Below, one piece after another: positions 49,755 to 59,973 of a stretch of 64,000 bases of DNA; the stretch's first letter is position 1, and every line of letters starts with the position of its first letter. This DNA is from a bacterium SCSIO 12844 (GTDB lineage Bacteria > Pseudomonadota > Gammaproteobacteria > Francisellales > Francisellaceae), in contig CP073743.1 of the NCBI GenBank assembly GCA_024397935.1, forward strand, positions 2,914,001-2,978,000, written 5' to 3'. The notes under the pieces are model-generated. The model saw nothing but the letters and a program-made list of their open reading frames with translations. It did no database searches and was not told the DNA's origin. Position numbers and translations under genes: made by a program.

Positions 49755-50467
49755 ATCAAATCATCCAATAAACTACTAGCGCCAAAACGAAACGTTTTTC
49801 GATGAATAAAGTCATCACCTAATTTTTCTTGGGCTAGTTCTAAGTAGTTAATCGCATCTTTTGGTGTTCTAATTCCACCAGATGCTTTAAACCCACATAA
49901 TACCCCCTGATTTTGACAATCTTTAATTACATCTAACATGACAGATGCTGCATCAAGCGTTGCACCAACTACTACTTTACCAGTCGATGTTTTAATAAAA
50001 TCAGCACCTGCTAAAACTGCATCAATCGATGCTTGTTTAATGAGTTGAGAGGATTTCAATTCACCAGATTCAATAATAACTTTTAATATTTTATCATGAC
50101 ACATTGCTTTGATTTGTTTTATTAATTCAATTGACTGTTCATCTGTTTGATTAGATAACAAATAGTTCTGATAAGGAATTACTAAATCGATTTCATCTGC
50201 ACCTTGATTAAGAGCAAATTCAGCTTCTTGAATCACATTACTTACGGGTTGATCACCGTTTGGAAAATTAATCACAGTGGCAATTGGGATTTGCTTATCT
50301 AATATTGCTTGTGCTTTCTGTATAAACCTTGAATAAATACAAATTGATGCAACAGGTATATCTATATGATTTGCTTTTTGACATAAAGCTTCTATTTCTG
50401 AAAAATGACCCTGTTCATCTAATAAGGTTAAATCGATTAATGAAATAATCTGTTCTTTATTAAACAT
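49751..50467 (-). CDS. deoC: Deoxyribose-phosphate aldolase
   Basis: 238 residues. Cleaves 2-deoxyribose-5-phosphate to acetaldehyde and glyceraldehyde-3-phosphate. Schiff-base Lys in ADFIKTSTGK and phosphate-binding GFKASGGIRT are intact. Follows deoB by 27 bases on the same strand, forming a deoxynucleoside-catabolism pair; no deoA or deoD is next to them. Confidence 0.95.
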   Translation of the reverse strand: MFNKEQIISLIDLTLLDEQGHFSEIEALCQKANHIDIPVASICIYSRFIQKAQAILDKQIPIATVINFPNGDQPVSNVIQEAEFALNQGADEIDLVIPYQNYLLSNQTDEQSIELIKQIKAMCHDKILKVIIESGELKSSQLIKQASIDAVLAGADFIKTSTGKVVVGATLDAASVMLDVIKDCQNQGVLCGFKASGGIRTPKDAINYLELAQEKLGDDFIHRKTFRFGASSLLDDLI

Positions 50468-50494
50468 CGTATTTTACGACCCATTAAGATTTTA

Positions 50495-51751
50495 CTATAA
50501 AAATGATTTACCATAGCTTAGAGGTGCTAAGCCCATAAACGATGCAATACTCTGGCCAATATCAGCAAAACTATCACGTTGACCAATTTCAACGGATATG
50601 GAATTATCTTTATTCCAAGCTAATACTGGAATGTGCTCTCGCGTATGATCAGTTCCAGGCCAAGTAGGATCACAACCATGGTCGGCTGCAACAATGACTA
50701 AATCACCTGCTTTTAGTTGCGCATCTAATTCTGGTAGGCGACTATCTAAATACTCCAACGCTTCTGCATAACCTGCCACATCACGTCTATGCCCATAACT
50801 TGAGTCAAAATCAACAAAATTAGTAAAAATTAAACTGCCTTGATCGGCATTATTTAATTCATTAAGCGTTTGATTAAATAAATCATCAAGCCCTGTGGCT
50901 TTTATTTTTTTACTAATACCTTGATGAGCATAAATATCAGCAATCTTACCAATTGAAATAACTTCTCCACCAGCTTGGGTTAAATAATCAAGTAATGTTA
51001 GCTCTGGTGGTAAAATTGAATAATCACGACGATTGCCAGTGCGTGTATAATTCCCATTTTTACCAACAAATGGTCTTGCAATAACTCGTCCAACCATTAA
51101 ATCCATTTGATCTAAAATCTCTCGTGCTTTAAAAGAAATGTCATAAAGCCTTTCTAAACCGAAGTGTTGTTCATGTGCTGCAATTTGAAATACGCTATCG
51201 GCTGAAGTATAGACAATTGGTTTTTTACTCTGGCAATGGGTATCACCAAGACGGTTAATAACTTCAGTACCCGATGCATGACCTGCATCTAAGATACCTT
51301 CATCTAACTGGCATACCTTAATCCAACGCTCTAAAAATGTTTTTGGAAAAGTATCACCATAATCTGAATGCTCAAAATAATGCCAATCAAATAATACCGG
51401 AACACCTGCAATCTCCCAATGACCACTTGGTGTATCTTTACCAAAGCTTAATTCTTTGGCAAAACCATAATAGCCACAAGGTTTACCATCAAATCCAAGC
51501 GAATGCGTTAATGGCTTTCCTCGACTTAATTGGGCCGCTTTTTCTAAACCTCTTTTCGCTAAATTTGGTAGTTTAAGTGCTCCTTGACGTCCCTTTGTAT
51601 TGGCTTTGCCAGTAGCACAATAATCGACAATATGACCTAAAGTATCAGCACCAACATCACCATAGTTTTTTGCATCTTCACTATAGCCAATACCAAAAGA
51701 ATCCATTAAAAGAATAACAACACGCCCAGTTAGATTTGTGAATTCTGTCAT
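50495..51751 (-). CDS. deoB: Phosphopentomutase
   Basis: 418 residues. Alkaline-phosphatase-superfamily enzyme that interconverts (deoxy)ribose-1- and 5-phosphate. Metal site MDSFGIGYSEDAKNYGDVGADTLGHI, phospho-Thr motif GKDTPSGHWEIAG and C-terminal VAADHGCDPTWPGTDHTREHIP. AAGGA 9 bases before the ATG. Supplies the DeoC substrate. Confidence 0.96.
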   Translation of the reverse strand: MTEFTNLTGRVVILLMDSFGIGYSEDAKNYGDVGADTLGHIVDYCATGKANTKGRQGALKLPNLAKRGLEKAAQLSRGKPLTHSLGFDGKPCGYYGFAKELSFGKDTPSGHWEIAGVPVLFDWHYFEHSDYGDTFPKTFLERWIKVCQLDEGILDAGHASGTEVINRLGDTHCQSKKPIVYTSADSVFQIAAHEQHFGLERLYDISFKAREILDQMDLMVGRVIARPFVGKNGNYTRTGNRRDYSILPPELTLLDYLTQAGGEVISIGKIADIYAHQGISKKIKATGLDDLFNQTLNELNNADQGSLIFTNFVDFDSSYGHRRDVAGYAEALEYLDSRLPELDAQLKAGDLVIVAADHGCDPTWPGTDHTREHIPVLAWNKDNSISVEIGQRDSFADIGQSIASFMGLAPLSYGKSFL

Positions 51752-51788
51752 CTTAAGATTCCTTCAATTAAAAAATTATCATATAGAA

Positions 51789-52874
51789 TTATACAACACC
51801 TTCATTGCTGAAAACAGCATCCACAAATGCATTGGCATTAAATTGGGCTAAGTCATCTACACCTTCGCCAATACCAATAAACCTTACTGGAATCTTCAAA
51901 GCTTTAGCAATAGCAAAAATAACGCCGCCTTTAGCTGTTCCATCAAGCTTTGTTAATGTAATGCCATCGACTTTTACTGCTTGATTAAATTCCTGTGCTT
52001 GTATTAACGCATTCTGTCCAGTTCCTGAATCAAGAACAAGCATCACTTCATGCGGTGCTGATGCGTCAAGCTTTTTCATGACTCTGACAACTTTTTGTAA
52101 TTCTTGCATTAAATGACCTTTATTATGTAGCCTACCTGCGGTATCTGCAATGACCACATCAATATCACGTGATTTAGCACTAGAGACTGCATCATAAATA
52201 ACTGAGGCACTATCAGCACCTGTATGCTGAGCAACAACAGGTACTTCATTTCTAGCACCCCATGCTTGTAATTGCTCTACAGCAGCAGCTCTAAATGTAT
52301 CGCCAGCTGCTAACATAACACTTTTGCCCTGACTTTGAAATTGCTTGGCTAATTTACCAATGGTTGTTGTCTTACCAGCACCATTAATTCCAACCATTAA
52401 AATCACAAATGGTTTTTTCTCACTATCAATTACCAATGGTTGTTCAACGGGTAATAGAATCTGATTTAAACGCATCTTAAGAAGTTCTGTTAATTGTTCA
52501 ATTGATTGTAATTCATTACGTGAGACTTTATCTCTAATGGCCTCAATAATCTCACTTGTGGCTTCAACACCAATATCAGCTGTTAATAGTTTCACTTCAA
52601 TCTCATCGATTAATTCTTCATCGATAATTTTTTTACCTAATAAAATATCAAATAAACCATTGCCTAATTTGGCTCGAGTTTTACTTAAACCTGATTTTAA
52701 ACGAGTTAAAAAGCCTTTTTTCTCAGGTATTGCCACCTCAGAGCGTAATGATTGAGAAGTTTTATCTAATTGATCTTCTGATGCTTTCTCTTTTGCTTTT
52801 TTAATAATTTCTTGATCGCTAATTTGCTTATCTTCTTTAGGCTTATCACTACGAAATCGTTTAAAAATACTCAT
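51789..52874 (-). CDS. ftsY: Signal recognition particle receptor FtsY
   Basis: 361 residues. NG domains of the SRP-type GTPase: GINGAGKTTTIGKLA, DTFRAAAVEQLQAW, DTAGRLHNKGHLMQEL and TKLDGTAKGG. The N-terminal membrane-targeting A domain is short and basic/acidic (about 60 residues), hence shorter than E. coli (497). Receives ribosome-SRP complexes at SecYEG. Confidence 0.96.
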   Translation of the reverse strand: MSIFKRFRSDKPKEDKQISDQEIIKKAKEKASEDQLDKTSQSLRSEVAIPEKKGFLTRLKSGLSKTRAKLGNGLFDILLGKKIIDEELIDEIEVKLLTADIGVEATSEIIEAIRDKVSRNELQSIEQLTELLKMRLNQILLPVEQPLVIDSEKKPFVILMVGINGAGKTTTIGKLAKQFQSQGKSVMLAAGDTFRAAAVEQLQAWGARNEVPVVAQHTGADSASVIYDAVSSAKSRDIDVVIADTAGRLHNKGHLMQELQKVVRVMKKLDASAPHEVMLVLDSGTGQNALIQAQEFNQAVKVDGITLTKLDGTAKGGVIFAIAKALKIPVRFIGIGEGVDDLAQFNANAFVDAVFSNEGVV

Positions 52875-52968
52875 AATCTACAACTATTGAACTTATATTT
52901 ATTTAGGCTGAATCAATTGTGCCTTAAAAGGCATATCTCTGCAAGTCACTGGCATTATTTAGATTATG

Positions 52969-54420
52969 TTACTGCTCATAGGTGCTTGTAACTTGAGTGC
53001 CTTCTTGATGATAACTTTGCATAAATACAGCTTCTGGTATTCCTTCATTTTTTACAATGACATAATCATCTTTCTGATTATTAGATTGACGAAAAAAACT
53101 TTCATTAATTTCAATTGGCCCAGCAGTAAAGCGCTTAATGATGACACCATTACTATATTCATGTCCTAACAAATAATGAATTAATTGATCATCAGAAGAG
53201 TAATCTTTTTGATAACCTTCAAGCGCCTGTGATAAGTCATCTAACAAGCTCTGTAATACATCATGGTCAATCTTATTTAATAAGAAATCTCTTGTACCAT
53301 TTTTATTAATCAAGGCTAATTTTTCTGACGCTCTAAAGAAAAAACGCGCCATCGATAATAAACCATACTGATCTGCAATAGAGAGATAGCCTGCAGAATT
53401 ATCAATAGTTGATTTATAAATGCCTAAAGCTTTATGAAATGGTAAATTATACCACTTTGGTTCTAGTGGTAATATTTTTCTTAATAGCTTCATATGCTCA
53501 AATAGTAATCGGCTAATGCGTTTTGGTAAATCACTTGGCTCTTTACCCTTATTTATCCAAACGATAAAATCCTTAGTTTTTTCAAATAATACTTCTGAAC
53601 TTTTTATCACATGAAAATTAAAGTCATCTTTAGAGGCATCTGATTTACGAAATACCGTTGCCAAAGAAAAACTATGATAAAGCATAGAGGCAAACATTGC
53701 ATTTAAAGGTGCAGGCATGACAAAGTTAAATAGCCCCATTAAACCCATATAGGCACTTGCCTGACCTAATAAAAATCCATTTTTACTCTCTAGTGAACGA
53801 AATGCTTTCTCAGGACATTCACCTCGACAAACATCTCGATTATACTCAAAAGCTGATATCTGAATTAAACTAGTATACGTCATAACAGGCAATGATATAT
53901 ACGGGATTTGAGATAACAACTTACTTTGAATAGTGCTAATGGGAAAAAATAATGGTAGCTTCAAGGATTGGCCAATATGATTCAATGAACTATGCTCACA
54001 CGCTTCAATTGTTCGTTCTTTTTTGGCATTTTCAATCATCGCTTGCTCACTGTAATTAATTTCAGTAGCTAATCCATAAGTTAATGGGAATACATAAACA
54101 ACTGCATTTGCCGCAACTACTACAAGTGCATCTGAAGCCATATTAGCGATTTGGTAACTGATTGATTGATTCATAGCATCTAATTCATCATCAGGTTCTG
54201 GAAATACTAATTGATTTAAATAATTTAATGCGATCACTGAACCAAAGGTAACTAGATGATAGAATACCAATTGACGTGCAATCGGTTGTACCTGTGGCCT
54301 ATGATACAGGTCATATAAATCCCATGGAAAATTTGCAACTGCCTTTAAACCTGCATAAAAATTACTACCAAATTTAAATGCTTGATCTTTCATATTATAT
54401 AAAGATAAAAATTCAAACAT
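52969..54420 (-). CDS. Unknown membrane-associated protein, 483 residues
   Basis: Not recognised. I start at the ATG at 54420, with AGGG 8 bases upstream; a GTG at 54429 is in frame. Hydrophobic segments near 45-65, 92-118 and 235-275. The first half is separated by a charged loop with three Cys (DVCRGECPEKAFR). The C-terminal 220 residues are soluble and helical, ending with a polar stretch. No signal peptide or catalytic motif is visible. Same strand as ftsY, 94 bases apart. Confidence 0.6.
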   Translation of the reverse strand: MFEFLSLYNMKDQAFKFGSNFYAGLKAVANFPWDLYDLYHRPQVQPIARQLVFYHLVTFGSVIALNYLNQLVFPEPDDELDAMNQSISYQIANMASDALVVVAANAVVYVFPLTYGLATEINYSEQAMIENAKKERTIEACEHSSLNHIGQSLKLPLFFPISTIQSKLLSQIPYISLPVMTYTSLIQISAFEYNRDVCRGECPEKAFRSLESKNGFLLGQASAYMGLMGLFNFVMPAPLNAMFASMLYHSFSLATVFRKSDASKDDFNFHVIKSSEVLFEKTKDFIVWINKGKEPSDLPKRISRLLFEHMKLLRKILPLEPKWYNLPFHKALGIYKSTIDNSAGYLSIADQYGLLSMARFFFRASEKLALINKNGTRDFLLNKIDHDVLQSLLDDLSQALEGYQKDYSSDDQLIHYLLGHEYSNGVIIKRFTAGPIEINESFFRQSNNQKDDYVIVKNEGIPEAVFMQSYHQEGTQVTSTYEQ

Positions 54421-54709
54421 AGCAATCACCCTGTAAAGTCCATTTTACCATCTACTTAATTATAATGATTATCTCTTATTACAAAATAAGATATTTCAAT
54501 GGTTTTGTAACATTTAATATGAAATAATCAAACAAATTAACTGTTTAATTTAGATACAATCACGATTAGATCAGAAAAATAAATTGCAATGTAACTTTTC
54601 AAAATAAAACAATCTACCGATCACTTGACTCATAAGGCTAACCTACTTGCCTTTTAATACGCTTTAGCATAGCCTTTAAACTATAGAAAAAGAGAAGGAA
54701 TTCATTTTT

Positions 54710-56515
54710 ATGGAACGTATCTGGTTGAAACATTACCCAAAAGAAATCCCTCACGATATTATATTAAAGCCACATGAAAATTTAGTCTCTATTTATGAAA
54801 CTGCCTGTAAAAATTTTGCTAAACGACCTGCAAATGAGTGCTTGAATCAACAAATTAGCTATGAAGATTTATTTCAACTAAGTACACAATTTGCAGCCTT
54901 TTGTCAAAATACGCTCAAATTAAATCAGGGTGATCGTATTGGCATTATCTCACCGAATTTAATCCAGTTTCATATTGTTATGTTTGGCGCATTACAAGCG
55001 GGTTTAACCGTTGTTGGCATTAATCCACTTTATACCGCTGAAGAACTTGAATACATCTTTAAAGATGCTGATTTAAAAGCGATTGTAGCACTTGATTTTT
55101 ATACTGATAAAATTGAGAAAGCCATTGTAAAAAAACCAATTGAACATATCGTTTTATTTAGCATTGGTGATATGTTATCAAGCTATAAGCGTATTTTAAT
55201 CAATGGTATTATTAAATATGTTAAACATATGGTACCAAAACACAATCTTAAGAATATCCATCAATTGCTGGATGCGCTTGAAAGTGCCGAACAACTAGAA
55301 TATACAAGACCACAGATTATTGGTGAGCATTTAGCTTTTTTACAATATACCGGTGGTACGACAGGACGTGCTAAAGGTGTGATGCTATCGCATAGTAATA
55401 TTGTCGCCAACGTTAAACAAGTTCATGCCTGTTTAGCACCTGTATTAAAAGGTGATGAAGTTTGGTTGGCACCACTGCCTATGTTTCATATTTTTGCTTT
55501 AACAGCATCATTGGTGCCATTATTAACGTTTGGTGCAATGAATCGATTTGTGCCTAACCCACGAGATATTAAAGGCTTTGTCAAAATTGCACAAAAACCA
55601 TTCCATCTGATGACTGGTGTTAATACTTTATTTAATGCACTTGCACATAATGAAAAATTCCAAGCACTTGATTTTTCAGAGTTAAAAATGACTTGGGCTG
55701 GCGGCATGCCAGTACAACAAGCTGTTGCAGAAAAATGGCAAGAAGTTACAGGTTGTGTATTACACGTTGCCTATGGCTTAAGTGAAACATCTCCTGGTGT
55801 GAGTGCAGATCCATATGATGAACCCAAATTTAGTAATTCCATCGGTTATCCTTTTCCATCAACGCTGATCTCAATTCGTAATGAAGATGGCCAAGAGGTA
55901 CCATTTGGTGAATCGGGTGAAATTTGGATTAAAGGTCCTCAAGTGATGACAGGTTATTGGGGTAAACCGCATCGCACTAAAGAAGTCTTAACTGAAGATG
56001 GCTGGTTTAAAAGTGGTGATGTCGGCATTATGGATGAAACCGGACGTATACGCCTTGTCGATCGTACTAAAGATATGGTCATTGTCTCTGGTTTTAATGT
56101 CTATACAACAGAAGTTGAGGAAGTTATCTCTAAAATGCCTGAAGTCTTAGATGTTGCTGTTTTAGGTATTCCACACCCTAAAACAGGTGAAGCCGTTAAA
56201 GCACATGTTGTATTAAAGCCCGATGCTGAAGTAACTGATAAGGCAATTATTGAATATTGTCGTGAACATCTAGCGCGTTATAAGGTTCCTAAATTAATCA
56301 CCTTTGATACATCTCTGCCAATGAACCAAGTAGGTAAAATTCTAAAAACCGAATTACGCAAACGTCCTGAGAATATCAACCCACCACCAATGAATGGCAA
56401 TGGCAATGGCAATGGCAATGGCAATGGCAATGGCAATGGCAATGGCAATGGCAATGGCAATGGTCATGATAACAACAATCACCCCAATACCAACCAACAA
56501 ACAGAAAAAGCTTAA
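54710..56515 (+). CDS. fadD: Long-chain acyl-CoA ligase with Asn-Gly repeat tail
   Basis: 601 residues. ANL-superfamily enzyme activating fatty acids to acyl-CoA. P-loop YTGGTTGRAKGVMLSH, A5 region YGLSETSPG, GDVGIMDETG, hinge DRTKDMVIVSGFNVY and catalytic Lys in PMNQVGKILKTELRK. About 561 residues align to FadD. The tail that follows has 12 Asn-Gly dipeptides and then an Asn-rich end, encoded by a hexanucleotide tandem repeat. GAAGG 9 bases before the ATG. No other beta-oxidation genes lie nearby. Confidence 0.93.
   Translation: MERIWLKHYPKEIPHDIILKPHENLVSIYETACKNFAKRPANECLNQQISYEDLFQLSTQFAAFCQNTLKLNQGDRIGIISPNLIQFHIVMFGALQAGLTVVGINPLYTAEELEYIFKDADLKAIVALDFYTDKIEKAIVKKPIEHIVLFSIGDMLSSYKRILINGIIKYVKHMVPKHNLKNIHQLLDALESAEQLEYTRPQIIGEHLAFLQYTGGTTGRAKGVMLSHSNIVANVKQVHACLAPVLKGDEVWLAPLPMFHIFALTASLVPLLTFGAMNRFVPNPRDIKGFVKIAQKPFHLMTGVNTLFNALAHNEKFQALDFSELKMTWAGGMPVQQAVAEKWQEVTGCVLHVAYGLSETSPGVSADPYDEPKFSNSIGYPFPSTLISIRNEDGQEVPFGESGEIWIKGPQVMTGYWGKPHRTKEVLTEDGWFKSGDVGIMDETGRIRLVDRTKDMVIVSGFNVYTTEVEEVISKMPEVLDVAVLGIPHPKTGEAVKAHVVLKPDAEVTDKAIIEYCREHLARYKVPKLITFDTSLPMNQVGKILKTELRKRPENINPPPMNGNGNGNGNGNGNGNGNGNGNGNGHDNNNHPNTNQQTEKA
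56393..56464 (+). repeat. Hexanucleotide microsatellite in fadD
   Basis: Eleven perfect AATGGC units (56393-56458) and one AATGGT. In frame, it encodes (Asn-Gly)12. Changes in unit number keep the frame and alter only tail length. Confidence 0.97.
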
Positions 56516-56523
56516 TTTAACCT

Positions 56524-56961
56524 TTAGGGCTTACGCATCATTTTTTCAACTTCACCCATATGATTTTCTTCTTCAACAATCATCTCACGAGCAAACTCTT
56601 CTAAAATAACACAACGATCTTTTGTTAATTCTAGGAGTTGATAATATAATTCAAGCCCGTTTTGCTCATGCTCTAAGCTTTCATCTAAAATGGAGTTAAT
56701 ATCATGTTGATGTGTTTCTAATAATTCACCAATACTTAAAGATGGATGGCCTTCAAAATGAGTAATCATCTCTCCTACGCGCGTTGCATGCATTAATGAT
56801 TCCTGTGCTTGCTCGGCTAACCATTTGGTAATTGGAATTCTACTATGGCCATAAACCATAAATGAATAATGCGTATAACGCACGACGCCAGCCATTTCTA
56901 ATTCTAAAATACGGTTTAATACTTGCATAATTTGTGTTTGATCACAGTTTTGTAATTTCAT
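56524..56961 (-). CDS. Bacterioferritin-like ferritin-superfamily protein
   Basis: 145 residues, four-helix ferritin fold. Ligand-bearing segments: LELEMAGVVRYTHYS (helix A), AQESLMHATRVGEMI (helix B, E and H), LEHEQNGLELYYQLL (helix C) and EEFAREMIVEEENHMGEVEKMM (helix D). Shorter than typical Bfr (about 155) and close to bacterioferritin-type Dps-like members. Probably stores iron or detoxifies peroxide. Convergent with fadD. Confidence 0.78.
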   Translation of the reverse strand: MKLQNCDQTQIMQVLNRILELEMAGVVRYTHYSFMVYGHSRIPITKWLAEQAQESLMHATRVGEMITHFEGHPSLSIGELLETHQHDINSILDESLEHEQNGLELYYQLLELTKDRCVILEEFAREMIVEEENHMGEVEKMMRKP

Positions 56962-57140
56962 TAATCTTATTTCCTTATCTCAAATAATATCCTTCCAAAG
57001 CCTATTACCTAGTCTAACAAAATCTTGACCATAACCAAATGATTAAATCAATAATCCCTCTGAAATAAGTCATTGGAAACTATCGATAAGCCAACTATAA
57101 TAAGTAAATGATTTTAAAAAAATAAAAGGCCCACTACACA

Positions 57141-58718
57141 ATGAGACGGAATTTATATCTTGGCTTTGGTATTATCATTCTTATAATTGCAGCATTATTA
57201 TTTATGGTGCATGCAAATATCTGGTGGTTAATTGGTTTTTTACTGGTTTTAGCGATAATTGCTGTACATGACTTAACCCAAAGACGGCACTCAATTTTAA
57301 GAAATTTCCCAATTTTAGGCCATATGCGCTTTATTCTTGAATTTTTTAGACCTGAAGTACAACAATATTTTATTGCTGATGATAAAAGTGAATTACCGTT
57401 TAATCGTGAAACGCGCGATGTCATTTACTCAAGAGCTAAAGGGGAAAATGACACGATTGGTTTTGGTACAGAGTATGACTTAAATGCTGAAGGCCATGAG
57501 TGGGTATTACACTCATTAAACCCAAAACATGTCAGTGAGGTACAAGAACATATTACCATTGGTAATAGCCAGTGTAAGCAACCCTACCAAGCTTCACGCC
57601 TCAATATTTCAGCAATGAGTTATGGTGCATTATCAGAAAATGCAATTAAAGCGCTGAATAAAGGTGCTAAAATTGGTAAATTTGCCCATAACACTGGTGA
57701 GGGGGGATTAACTGAACATCACTTACAAGGTGGTGATTTGATTATGCAAATTGGTACTGGATACTTTGGTACGCGCACCCCAGAAGGTAATTTCTGTGAG
57801 GAAAAATATAAAGAAAAAGCAAACCTTGATGTCGTTAAAATGATTGAAATTAAGATCTCCCAAGGTGCTAAACCTGCGCATGGCGGTGTTCTACCTGCTG
57901 CTAAATTATCAAAAGAAATCGCTGAAATTCGTGGCGTACCAATGGGTGAAGATGTATTATCTCCTTCAGCACATACCGCATTTTCAACACCAGAAGAATT
58001 ATGTCATTTTATCAAAAAATTAAGAGATTTATCCAATGGCAAGCCAATTGGCTTTAAACTATGTATTGGTAAGCGCTCTGAATTTTTAGGTATTTGTAAA
58101 GCAATGTTAAAGACTAAAATTTATCCTGATTTTATCACAGTCGATGGTGCTGAAGGTGGAACGGGAGCAGCCCCCATGGAATATGCATCACATATCGGTG
58201 CCCCCTTAAAAGATGCATTGATTTTCGTCCATAATGCTTTAGTTGGGGTTAATCTACGTGAAGAAATTCGCGTTATTTGTAGTGGTAAAGTTGCAACAGG
58301 CTTTGATATGGTCCGCTACATGGCTATGGGTGCTAATATGTGTAATGCTGCTCGAGCTATGATGTTATCCGTTGGCTGTATCCAATCACGCCAATGCAAT
58401 ACCAATCAGTGTCCTGTTGGTGTTGCAACTCAAAGTAAGCGTTTAATGAAGGCTCTTGATGTTGATGATAAGAAAATGCGCGTTGCGCGTTTCCATGATG
58501 CAACTGTCCACAGCTTCCTTGAAATCATTGGTGCTATGGGTTTAGATACACCGTGTGAATTAACACCCCATATGATACTAAGACGTGTCGATGCCAATAA
58601 TATCCGTGCATATGATGATATTTATCATTATATTAAACCGGGCGCTTTACTTAAGGATGAAACAGTACCTGAACATTTTAAACAGTTCTGGCAAGATGCT
58701 TCAGCTGAAAAGTTCTAA
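57141..58718 (+). CDS. FMN-binding glutamate-synthase-family protein
   Basis: 525 residues. Two N-terminal membrane helices (about 5-22 and 25-45), then a TIM-barrel glutamate synthase central domain: FAHNTGEGGLTEHHLQGGDLIMQIGTGYFG, KISQGAKPAHGGVLPA, DGAEGGTGAAPMEYASHIG and a Cys triplet CIQSRQCNTNQC for a 3Fe-4S cluster. It lacks the N-terminal glutaminase and C-terminal domains of GltB. The family is widespread but its reaction is not well defined. Stop overlaps the convergent yihY by 4 bases. Confidence 0.85.
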   Translation: MRRNLYLGFGIIILIIAALLFMVHANIWWLIGFLLVLAIIAVHDLTQRRHSILRNFPILGHMRFILEFFRPEVQQYFIADDKSELPFNRETRDVIYSRAKGENDTIGFGTEYDLNAEGHEWVLHSLNPKHVSEVQEHITIGNSQCKQPYQASRLNISAMSYGALSENAIKALNKGAKIGKFAHNTGEGGLTEHHLQGGDLIMQIGTGYFGTRTPEGNFCEEKYKEKANLDVVKMIEIKISQGAKPAHGGVLPAAKLSKEIAEIRGVPMGEDVLSPSAHTAFSTPEELCHFIKKLRDLSNGKPIGFKLCIGKRSEFLGICKAMLKTKIYPDFITVDGAEGGTGAAPMEYASHIGAPLKDALIFVHNALVGVNLREEIRVICSGKVATGFDMVRYMAMGANMCNAARAMMLSVGCIQSRQCNTNQCPVGVATQSKRLMKALDVDDKKMRVARFHDATVHSFLEIIGAMGLDTPCELTPHMILRRVDANNIRAYDDIYHYIKPGALLKDETVPEHFKQFWQDASAEKF

Positions 58719-59920
58719 TTCTTTTTCGCCAAATCTAACACTTTAATAATCGGTTGATGCAACAGCATTTTCAATGATTGATTAATTGGTTGAACCAATT
58801 GATTATCTTTATCACCAATTGGTAAATAAAGCGCTAATGCTACATATAGTTCATCAAAATACAGCTGATCTAAATTACAGCATAAAATATACTTTTCATC
58901 ATCTTGATAGATAATACGTTTTGCACTTAAACGATTTAATACTCGTTTTAAATCATCAACACTCACATTAGGCATAATGTTTAATAATTCAGAAAAACGC
59001 GTAATCTGTTGAGTAGATGATTTTGCATATAAATGTTTAATAGTCGTCATCGCAATATTAAAGGCTTGCATTTTATATACCGAACGTTGCGCTTGCGATA
59101 AATGTAAACCTTTAACAACAATCGCACCAAGAAGAAATATATACCAAGCAATCAATACCCATAATATAAATAATGGAATGGCAACAAGCGTACCATAGAT
59201 AAGCTCATAAGTTGGCACAAGTGTCACATATAAGGTAAATCCGTACTTAACCACTTCAAATAAAATCACCGCAACTAAAGATCCTAAAATTGCATGTATT
59301 AATTTCACTTTTACAAAAGGAATCACACGATATAAAAATACAAAAGCAACAAAATAAAATAAGCTTGGTAGCATTAATAATAATTTACCTGCACCCTGTA
59401 ATGTCCAATCATTAACCCACTTTAATGATAAAAGATAAGAACTCAATCCTAAGCCTAAGCCAAATAAGATCGGACCTAAAGTAATAATTGCCCAATAGAG
59501 TAAAAATGCATTGATAAAACTACGCTTATGCTCTACTTGCCAGATTTCATTAACCGCATGATCGATTGAGCGAATCATAAAAATACTAATAATAAATAAA
59601 GCCAGCGTTACAGCAACAGGTAAACCAATACGCTTAGAAACTAATTGATCAATATATTGACCAATGACTTCACCTGTATGCGGTGCAAAATTATTAAAGA
59701 TAAAGCTCTGCATTTTTTGATCTAGTTGGCCATAATCTGGAATTAGACTAGCTAAAGTCATCATCATAATTAGAAATGGCACCATTGCTAAAAGACTTGT
59801 TAGCGTTAATGAGGCGCCTCTAGCCATTACATTTGAATCAACAAACTGTTTTAAAACCCAAAGCCAAAAGCGTATTGTTCGCTTGAACATAATTTGAATA
59901 TTAAATGATTCTTTTTGCAT
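58715..59920 (-). CDS. yihY: YihY/BrkB-family inner-membrane protein
   Basis: 401 residues. Six hydrophobic helices in the first 270 residues (GASLTLTSLLAMVPFLIMMMTLAS, LPVAVTLALFIISIFMIRSIDHAVNEIW and others) with conserved SIDHAVNEIW. A cytoplasmic C-terminal domain of about 120 residues resembles a winged helix. Formerly annotated RNase BN; the family is now regarded as membrane proteins of unknown function. Alternative start at Met11 (59890). Confidence 0.88.
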   Translation of the reverse strand: MQKESFNIQIMFKRTIRFWLWVLKQFVDSNVMARGASLTLTSLLAMVPFLIMMMTLASLIPDYGQLDQKMQSFIFNNFAPHTGEVIGQYIDQLVSKRIGLPVAVTLALFIISIFMIRSIDHAVNEIWQVEHKRSFINAFLLYWAIITLGPILFGLGLGLSSYLLSLKWVNDWTLQGAGKLLLMLPSLFYFVAFVFLYRVIPFVKVKLIHAILGSLVAVILFEVVKYGFTLYVTLVPTYELIYGTLVAIPLFILWVLIAWYIFLLGAIVVKGLHLSQAQRSVYKMQAFNIAMTTIKHLYAKSSTQQITRFSELLNIMPNVSVDDLKRVLNRLSAKRIIYQDDEKYILCCNLDQLYFDELYVALALYLPIGDKDNQLVQPINQSLKMLLHQPIIKVLDLAKKN

Positions 59921-59973
59921 CGATCACTGTACTTCTTTTATTGCCTACTCTATAAGTATAAGTGAAAATTTTC

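Noticed and set aside
52920..52933. TGCCTT/AAGGCA hairpin between ftsY and the upstream membrane-protein gene
   Set aside because: Two-base loop and no T-run on either strand, so it is not a convincing terminator.
56278..56460. Minus-strand open frame of Pro-Leu repeats
   Set aside because: Antisense reading of the fadD hexanucleotide repeat; no ribosome site and the plus frame is a clear enzyme.
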